A stretch of 12,065 nt of DNA from Paludibacteraceae bacterium (GTDB lineage Bacteria; Bacteroidota; Bacteroidia; Bacteroidales; Paludibacteraceae): assembly GCA_018055865.1 (NCBI GenBank), contig JAGPGR010000030.1, forward strand, positions 1 to 12,065. Direction: 5' to 3'. How positions within the stretch are numbered: the stretch's first letter is position 1; each line of letters starts with the position of its first letter. Below are positions 7,481 to 12,065 of this stretch, piece by piece. The notes under the pieces were generated by a model. That model was not told where the DNA came from and searched no databases. It saw nothing but the letters and a program-made list of their open reading frames with translations. A program made the position numbers and the translations under genes.

Positions 7481-7969
7481 ATGGAACAAAGAGTCAATAG
7501 CAACGACTCCTTCTTATTGTCCCCCAAGGGAGATTTAGGAGGCCATCAGGTCTTCATGCGCCAGGCGCTGGCTGAAGCACTGCAGGCACTCCGGCGAGAT
7601 GAAGTGCCTGTGGGTGCGGTCATTGTGTGCAACGATCGCATCATTGCCCGCGGGCACAACCTCACCGAAACCCTCACCGATGTAACTGCTCACGCCGAAA
7701 TGCAGGCAATAACAGCTGCCGCCAATTTCCTGGGTGGAAAATACCTGACCGGCTGCACGCTTTATGTCACCTTAGAACCCTGTGTGATGTGCGCCGGAGC
7801 GTTGGGCTGGTCGCAGATAAGCAGAATAGTGTACGGCGCTGCTGACGAAAAACGGGGCTTTACCCGCTTTGCCCCGGATGCACTACATCCCAGAACAGAA
7901 GTTATTTCGGGTGTGCTCGAAGCCGATTGCAGCGAGCTGATGAAGGAATTTTTCAAAAAGAAAAGATAG
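7481..7969 (+). CDS. tadA: tRNA-specific adenosine deaminase TadA
   Basis: This protein deaminates A34 to inosine in tRNA-Arg(ACG), allowing wobble decoding of CGN codons. The zinc deaminase signature is complete: HAE (H71, A72, E73) and PCVMC (C101, C104, inside EPCVMCAGA). The C-terminal end (ELMKEFFKKKR) is typical of TadA rather than cytidine or guanine deaminases. From the ATG at 7481 it has 162 residues, about 20 longer than usual. The extra N-terminal stretch (LLSPKGDLGG) is encoded by a dispersed repeat (7519-7543). The core begins at FMRQALAEA, and an internal ATG at 7556 would give a compact 137-residue protein. The first start is listed because it lies 22 bp after parE and family members usually have a few residues before the FMRQAL-equivalent; the choice is uncertain. 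Confidence 0.9.
   Translation: MEQRVNSNDSFLLSPKGDLGGHQVFMRQALAEALQALRRDEVPVGAVIVCNDRIIARGHNLTETLTDVTAHAEMQAITAAANFLGGKYLTGCTLYVTLEPCVMCAGALGWSQISRIVYGAADEKRGFTRFAPDALHPRTEVISGVLEADCSELMKEFFKKKR
7519..7543 (+). repeat. Dispersed C5/G-rich repeat copy lying within the tadA reading frame
   Basis: GTCCCCCAAGGGAGATTTAGG followed by AGGC aligns with the intergenic copy at 11754-11777 (GTCCCCC, TCGGG, TGATTT, GGGGGC). Both fit a unit I recall as scattered widely in Bacteroidota genomes: a C-run, a short G-run, GATTTA and a G-run. In this frame it encodes SPKGDLGG, a peptide typical of spurious extensions made by this repeat. The C5/G-run stem is weaker here than in the intergenic copy. Confidence 0.6.
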
Positions 7970-8001
7970 AAAAATGCTGTTTTTTTAGAAAAATGTTTCT
8001 A
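7967..8001 (+). repeat. Direct repeat and small hairpin in the GH9 gene leader
   Basis: TAGAAAAATG occurs at 7967-7976 (its TAG is the tadA stop) and again at 7986-7995. The second copy forms part of a hairpin, TAGAAA, AATG, TTTCTA (7986-8001). The next bases, TAACTTGC (8000-8007), are a poor match to a -7 promoter box. The 64-bp gap thus has enough structure for a separate GH9 promoter or operator, but none is certain, and co-transcription from tadA is equally possible. Confidence 0.3.
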
Positions 8002-8033
8002 ACTTGCCAAAGCAAATAAAGAACACTTTTTTT

Positions 8034-10502
8034 ATGAAAAAAATTGTAGCACTCCTTTCGGTTTATATGATCAGTTTCACTTGTCTCACTGCCCAGTCCT
8101 GGATTCGTGTCAATCAGGTGGGTTACCTGCCCGATGATATGAAAGTGGCTGTGTGGGTGAGTAAAGATACGCGACTTATCACCGAATTCGATATGGTGAA
8201 TACAGCCACCGGCAGGATAGTCTATTCGTCTGACAAAGTGAAGCAAACCGGCAGGCAGCCTGCCTTCCAAACGTCAGCCCGCCTTGATTTCTCCGATTTC
8301 GACACTCCCGGTTCGTATGTAATCCGGATTAACGATGATGTGTCTGTTCCGTTCCGCATCGGAAGGGATATTTATGCCGGAGCTGCCGACATCCCGCTGC
8401 AATACATGCGTCAGCAGCGCTGCGGCTACAATCCGTTTCTAAAAGATTCTTGTCATACCACCGATGGCATTTCAGTAGGCGATCCGGAAGGCAAGCGCGA
8501 CGGAAAATACTACAACACCACCGGCGGCTGGCACGATGCTTCCGATTATCTTCAGTATGTAACTACCTCTGCCAATGCCGTTTATCAGATGCTTTTTGCT
8601 TATACAAAATTTCCCGAATCATTTGGCGATGAATACAAAGCCAACGGTGATCCCGGTGCTAACGGGATTCCCGACATTCTGGATGAGGCAAAATGGGGAC
8701 TGGACTGGCTGGTGAAAATGAATCCTGATAAAGAGACTTATTTCAATCAGCTGGCCGACGATCGGGATCATGTGGGAATGACCATTCCAACGGAGCAGAA
8801 AGTGGATTACGGCTGGGGGCCGGGGAATGCCCGTCCGGTGTATTTCTGCAGTCCAAAGCCGCAGGGGTTGCGTGAGTACAAAAACCGGAGCACCGGGCTG
8901 GCTTCCACGCTCGGCAAATATGCTTCCTCGTTTTCTCTGGGTTCCAAAGTGTTAGCTGAATATTATCCCGAATTTGCTCAACTCATAGCTCAAAAAGCCA
9001 CAGAGGCTTACCAAAAAGGGATGGAAAATCCGGGCGTTTGTCAGACGGCCAGCACGGTTTCACCCTATTTTTACGAAGAAGACAACTGGGCTGACGATAT
9101 GCAGCTGGCTGCTGCCGAAATGTTTTCCCTGACAAAATCTACTGAAAATCTGAATCAGGCGGTGAATTACGGACGCCTGGAACCGGTAACTCCCTGGATG
9201 GGAGCCGATTCGGCGCGTCATTATCAGTGGTATCCTTTCAGTAATCTCGGGCATTATCGGCTGGCAAAGCAAAACGTCAATTCACGTATTAGCCGTGAAT
9301 TTATACGGAATATGCGCAGCGGTCTGCAGCGGGTGAAAGACCGCGCCGCGGGTGATGCATTTATGAATGGTGTTCCATTTATCTGGTGCTCAAATAATCT
9401 GACAGTAGGTCTGATAACACAATGCCGTCTGTACTACGAGCTTACGGGCGACAATACTTTTCTGGAAATGGAAACTGCCATGCGCGACTGGCTTTTCGGG
9501 GTCAATCCATGGGGAACTTGCATGATAGTAGGCTATCCCGAACAGGGTGATACGCCCGCTGATCCGCATTCGGCTTTTACCCACCTGAAAAATTACCCAA
9601 TAACCGGTGGTTTGGTTGATGGTCCTATTTATGCCTCTATATTCCGTTCGTTGCGGGGTGTGCACCTCACCAAAGAAGATGTATATGCTCCCTTTCAGTC
9701 GGATTATGTGGTGTATCACGACGATTTTGCAGACTATTCCACCAACGAACCCACCATGGACGGAACGGCTTCGCTCACCTATTACCTGGGATATCTGAAC
9801 AGTAAAGCTGTTGCCCGAAAAGTGGTGTATGGCGGGATAGAACGCGGAAATCCGCTGGAAAAGAAAATAGCGCTCGTTTTCACCGGACATGAATTTGCGG
9901 ATGGGGCGAATGTGATTTCAAAAGCACTGAAGAAAAATAATGTGAATGGCAGTTTCTTCCTCACCGGCGATTTTTACCGCCTATATCCGCCAATAGCAAG
10001 ACAGCTTCAAAAGGAAGGAAACTACATGGCGCCGCACTCCGATAAGCATTTGCTCTATGCCGACTGGGAGAAACGGGATCTGACATTAGTTTCGAGCTAT
10101 GCCTTCGAAAAGGATCTGCAGAACAACTACCTGGCAATGGAAAAAATCGGATTGAAAATTGAGGAACCGCGCTATTTTATCCCCTCGTATGAATGGTACA
10201 ATCAGGAGATCAGCAATTGGGCAAAGGAAATGGGTGTTCAGGTTCTGAATTTTACACCCGGCACAGGCTCTAATGCCGATTACACCACGCCCGAAATGAA
10301 TTCTTATAAATCATCGGAAACGATTTACAACAACATTCTGAGCTATGAAAAGGAGAATACGCTCAATGGATTTTTGTTGCTTATTCACATTGGTACACAT
10401 CCCAAACGCACGGATAAGTTTTACAACCGGTTGGATGATTTAATCAAAGAATTGAAAAGCAGAGGATACGAATTTGTAAAGGTGGATGAAATGATGATGT
10501 AG
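8034..10502 (+). CDS. Secreted GH9 glycoside hydrolase fused to a polysaccharide deacetylase-like domain
   Basis: This 822-residue protein starts with a signal peptide (about 1-20, LTA/Q). It continues with an Ig-like CelD-N domain (WIRVNQVGYLP onward, about 22-105), a GH9 (alpha/alpha)6 catalytic domain (about 110-590) and a C-terminal NodB/CE4-like domain (about 612-822). GH9 residues are intact: GGWHDASD gives the Asp pair D168/D171, and NEPTMDG gives the acid E572. The deacetylase part keeps HSDKH (668-672), a PSYEWYN segment and LIHIGTH (H785), but canonical TFDDG is replaced by FTGHEFADG (616-624). GH9 enzymes are inverting beta-glucanases or exo-glucosaminidases; the substrate cannot be fixed here. 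The ATG at 8034 is chosen over an upstream TTG because it starts the signal peptide. No SusC/SusD, sensor or other CAZyme is adjacent, so this is not a visible PUL. Confidence 0.88.
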   Translation: MKKIVALLSVYMISFTCLTAQSWIRVNQVGYLPDDMKVAVWVSKDTRLITEFDMVNTATGRIVYSSDKVKQTGRQPAFQTSARLDFSDFDTPGSYVIRINDDVSVPFRIGRDIYAGAADIPLQYMRQQRCGYNPFLKDSCHTTDGISVGDPEGKRDGKYYNTTGGWHDASDYLQYVTTSANAVYQMLFAYTKFPESFGDEYKANGDPGANGIPDILDEAKWGLDWLVKMNPDKETYFNQLADDRDHVGMTIPTEQKVDYGWGPGNARPVYFCSPKPQGLREYKNRSTGLASTLGKYASSFSLGSKVLAEYYPEFAQLIAQKATEAYQKGMENPGVCQTASTVSPYFYEEDNWADDMQLAAAEMFSLTKSTENLNQAVNYGRLEPVTPWMGADSARHYQWYPFSNLGHYRLAKQNVNSRISREFIRNMRSGLQRVKDRAAGDAFMNGVPFIWCSNNLTVGLITQCRLYYELTGDNTFLEMETAMRDWLFGVNPWGTCMIVGYPEQGDTPADPHSAFTHLKNYPITGGLVDGPIYASIFRSLRGVHLTKEDVYAPFQSDYVVYHDDFADYSTNEPTMDGTASLTYYLGYLNSKAVARKVVYGGIERGNPLEKKIALVFTGHEFADGANVISKALKKNNVNGSFFLTGDFYRLYPPIARQLQKEGNYMAPHSDKHLLYADWEKRDLTLVSSYAFEKDLQNNYLAMEKIGLKIEEPRYFIPSYEWYNQEISNWAKEMGVQVLNFTPGTGSNADYTTPEMNSYKSSETIYNNILSYEKENTLNGFLLLIHIGTHPKRTDKFYNRLDDLIKELKSRGYEFVKVDEMMM

Positions 10503-10555
10503 AGACGAAACATGCTTCGTCTTTTATTAAGACGAAGCATGTTTTGTCTCTACAT
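10497..10555. terminator. Bidirectional terminator-like 27-bp palindrome between convergent genes
   Basis: ATGTAGAGACGAAACATGC continuing to TCTT (10497-10523) pairs with 10529-10555 around the loop TTATT, with a single mismatch that is G-U in one RNA strand. The left arm includes the GH9 stop (10500-10502), and the right arm ends 2 bases short of the metallophosphoesterase stop codon (10557-10559), so this hairpin fills the gap. Each arm is also a small hairpin of its own: AGACGAA with TTCGTCT around ACATGC, and AGACGAA with TTTGTCT around GCATGT. No long T-run follows. Termination for both genes is inferred from position and stem strength. I recall GTAGAGACG-type palindromes as dispersed repeats in Bacteroidota and cyanobacteria. 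Confidence 0.7.
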
Positions 10556-10556
10556 G

Positions 10557-11666
10557 TTAATACCTGAAATTCACCACCACCATTTCGCTCCGGCTTCCCA
10601 GGCGATATTGCGGACCCCAGAGACCCAGTCCCGACGAAACGTAAAAATGTGTATTGCCTTTGCGGAGGTAGCCGTAACCCAGTTCGAACATGCTTTTTAC
10701 AACCAGATTAGCCGGAAAAAACTGGCCGTTGTGAGTGTGTCCGGAGATTTGTAAATCCACATTGTTGTTAGCGGCATCTTCCAGGTGGTACGGCTGATGA
10801 TCGAGCACAATGACCGGCTTGTTGGCTGTGGTCGAAAGCAAATCTTTCAGCTCTTTGCGGTTCGGATTGTGTTTGTCATCACGCCCGGCCAGGTACAAAT
10901 CATCGTTCACCTGCACACAGGAGTCCCGGAGCAGTTTGATGTTTGATTTCCGGTAAAAGTCCGCAATGAGGTGATCGCCCTCGCCGTAATACTCATGATT
11001 TCCAAAAATGACGTAAACGCCCATCGGAGCTTGTATCATGCGCAGTTCTTCATCCATTTTCTGACTAACAACGGGTTTTATTGAGCGGTCAATCAAGTCG
11101 CCCGCAATAAGCACAATATCCGGTTTTTCAGCATTTATCATCGTTACGTACTTTTGCAGTCTTTTTTTGTCAATGGAAACTCCCAGGTGAATATCGCTCA
11201 CCGCTACAATTTTAATTTCCTTATTTTGAGGTGGTTTATTGCTCTGAATGGTTAACGTTTTCGTTACCGGATGGTTGAAGTTGTAATTTCCCCAAACCAA
11301 CAGTACGCTCACTATCGCCAGTGTAATGACCAGGGCCCACAACCGAAACATCTTCATATCGGGCAGGAGAGGCATCAGATGATTGACGGCGCGTATAATA
11401 TCCACCAACAGGAAAGATAAAAACAAATAAGCTGCCACAATAAAAAAGGTGTAACCCACAAAACTCAATACCTTGCCAACACTGTGCGGAAGCATACTTT
11501 CGAAAAATAAGCCGCCAAACATAGTGGCAGTGAGTGCTATCATCAGTCCCAAATATATCGTTTTCAGTACGCCGTAGGGAGCCAGTGCCTGATATCCTCT
11601 GACAGTAGTGTAAGCAATGATTGAAAGCAAAAAAACAAAAACAAAGACAAAGAAACCGTATTTCAT
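10557..11666 (-). CDS. Membrane-anchored metallophosphoesterase (YkuE/YaeI type)
   Basis: This 369-residue protein has four predicted membrane helices (about 5-22, 36-56, 66-88, 108-125) and then a calcineurin-like phosphoesterase domain. The dinuclear metal motifs are complete and in order: SDIHLG (D158, H160), AGDLID (D190), GNHE (222-225), LDHQP (H290) and GHTHNGQ (309-315). With an even number of helices before the domain, its side depends on the N-terminal orientation. In related YkuE/YaeI proteins, substrates such as UDP-diacylglucosamine or other lipid-linked or nucleotide phosphates are known or suspected, but none can be assigned here. The start is the ATG at 11666-11664 and the stop is TAA at 10559-10557. 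It lies 119 bp downstream of metH on the same strand and converges on the GH9 gene. Confidence 0.9.
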   Translation of the reverse strand: MKYGFFVFVFVFLLSIIAYTTVRGYQALAPYGVLKTIYLGLMIALTATMFGGLFFESMLPHSVGKVLSFVGYTFFIVAAYLFLSFLLVDIIRAVNHLMPLLPDMKMFRLWALVITLAIVSVLLVWGNYNFNHPVTKTLTIQSNKPPQNKEIKIVAVSDIHLGVSIDKKRLQKYVTMINAEKPDIVLIAGDLIDRSIKPVVSQKMDEELRMIQAPMGVYVIFGNHEYYGEGDHLIADFYRKSNIKLLRDSCVQVNDDLYLAGRDDKHNPNRKELKDLLSTTANKPVIVLDHQPYHLEDAANNNVDLQISGHTHNGQFFPANLVVKSMFELGYGYLRKGNTHFYVSSGLGLWGPQYRLGSRSEMVVVNFRY

Positions 11667-11785
11667 AAAAAAAGATTATAAGAGAATTAAAACCAAATTA
11701 AAAAAAACTGACAAAATTAATAAGAGTAAGATACAAAGATTGTCTTTCTTTAAGTCCCCCTCGGGTGATTTGGGGGCTTCAACCT
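11667..11785 (-). other. metH to phosphoesterase gap with weak promoter-like box
   Basis: The 119-bp gap lies between two leftward genes. On the minus strand it reads AATCTTTG at 11741-11734, one base off the TAnnTTTG consensus and about 67 bases upstream of the phosphoesterase ATG. A TAATTTGG further down is a weaker option. A C5/G5 inverted repeat sits next to the metH stop (11752-11779). The remainder is A/T-rich with no gene. Confidence 0.3.
11752..11779. repeat. Inverted-repeat copy of the C5/G5 dispersed repeat, possible metH terminator
   Basis: AAG, T, CCCCC (11752-11760) pairs with GGGGG, CTT (11772-11779) to give an 8-bp stem with a one-base bulge. It starts 7 bases past the metH stop on the minus strand. 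It matches the copy at 7519-7543 near the tadA start. In minus-strand RNA the hairpin is followed by AAAGAAAGAC rather than a U-run, so intrinsic termination is uncertain, although a 3'-end stabilising role is plausible. Confidence 0.55.
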
Positions 11786-12065
11786 TTATATATTCGCCGC
11801 CAGCCATTTACGCATTTCATCGGATGTTTTTCCCTTTCGGCGGGCATAGTCGGTCAGCTGATTGTCGTCTATTTTGCCAATCATAAAATACCGGGACATG
11901 GGGTGCGCAAAATACAGTCCGCTCACGGAAGCATTGGGATACATGGCACCGTTTTCGGTGAGTGAAACGCCTGTACGGGCATAATGCAACAGCTTGTCCA
12001 GCTCAAAAATAATAGACTGATCGGGTAATGAAGGATAGCCTACCGCCGGTCGGATGCCTTTGTAC
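11786..12065 (-). CDS. metH: Cobalamin-dependent methionine synthase, C-terminal activation domain (partial)
   Basis: The visible part is the last 92 residues of MetH, running leftward from the window's right edge to the TAA at 11788-11786; the start lies outside. Reading through the edge gives YKGIRPAVGYPSLPD, where RPAVGYP is the family's S-adenosylmethionine-binding motif (RPAPGYP in E. coli). It is followed by ENGAMYPNASVSGLYFAHP and DYARRKG, ending WLAANI. This is the reactivation domain, which uses AdoMet and an electron donor to remethylate oxidised cob(II)alamin. Full MetH transfers methyl from 5-methyltetrahydrofolate to homocysteine. The frame has no internal stop in the visible part. 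The C-terminus ends a few residues earlier than the E. coli protein, as far as I recall. Confidence 0.93.
   Translation of the reverse strand, partial: YKGIRPAVGYPSLPDQSIIFELDKLLHYARTGVSLTENGAMYPNASVSGLYFAHPMSRYFMIGKIDDNQLTDYARRKGKTSDEMRKWLAANI

Noticed and set aside
8034..10502. Polysaccharide utilisation locus
   Set aside because: Only one carbohydrate-active gene is present; no SusC, SusD, sensor or transporter flanks it.
10512..10754. 80-residue plus-strand open frame starting in the palindrome
   Set aside because: It begins inside the terminator hairpin and runs antisense to the phosphoesterase gene; composition is not protein-like.
11617..11886. 89-residue Lys-rich plus-strand open frame
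   Set aside because: The Lys-rich start is read from A-rich intergenic DNA, and the later part is antisense to metH.
1..12065. CRISPR array, prophage or defence island
   Set aside because: No regularly spaced direct repeats with unique spacers, no integrase, phage structural or nuclease genes; nearly all genes are housekeeping or envelope genes.

Overview
The window looks like a chromosome segment from a member of the phylum Bacteroidota, probably order Bacteroidales. The reasons are: TAnnTTTG-type promoter boxes in place of -35/-10 pairs, starts with little or no Shine-Dalgarno, a dUTPase / TPR / DUF4292 / EnvC-like gene order that I recall from Bacteroidales, and a Bacteroidota-style GH9 enzyme with a C-terminal deacetylase domain. 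Coding DNA is of moderate GC; the gaps are very AT-rich. No species is assigned.

Layout. Positions 1-746 hold no credible gene, only short repeats, a GC-rich hairpin and the dut promoter. dut (747-1181) is followed by a 383-bp gap that carries a heptamer tandem repeat and a MITE-like inverted-repeat element. Then comes a tight rightward cluster: secreted TPR protein (1565-3307), DUF4292 lipoprotein (3304-4134), EnvC-like murein hydrolase activator (4141-5565), parE (5581-7458) and tadA (7481-7969), with gaps of -4, 6, 15 and 22 bp. A secreted GH9/deacetylase enzyme (8034-10502) follows 64 bp later. A large palindrome (10497-10555) fills the space between it and a leftward membrane-anchored metallophosphoesterase (10557-11666). 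The right edge holds the 3' end of leftward metH (11786-12065, cut by the window).

How the genes work together. The cluster joins envelope functions (TPR protein, lipoprotein that may share the LolA/LolB fold, amidase activator) with chromosome decatenation (ParE) and tRNA wobble editing (TadA). Cell-envelope biogenesis coupled to division and chromosome segregation is the most natural theme for the first four. The GH9 enzyme is a lone carbohydrate-active gene without SusC/SusD partners. dut and metH are housekeeping genes.

No defence, phage, CRISPR or transposase gene was found, and I do not see a clear new system. What is unusual is the density of short repeat families at gene borders. One is read in frame into the TadA N-terminus, one starts on the dut stop codon, and one includes the GH9 stop codon and separates two convergent genes by 54 bp. 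The GH9/deacetylase fusion with an altered first deacetylase motif is the most interesting protein. All alignments and hairpins were made by eye.
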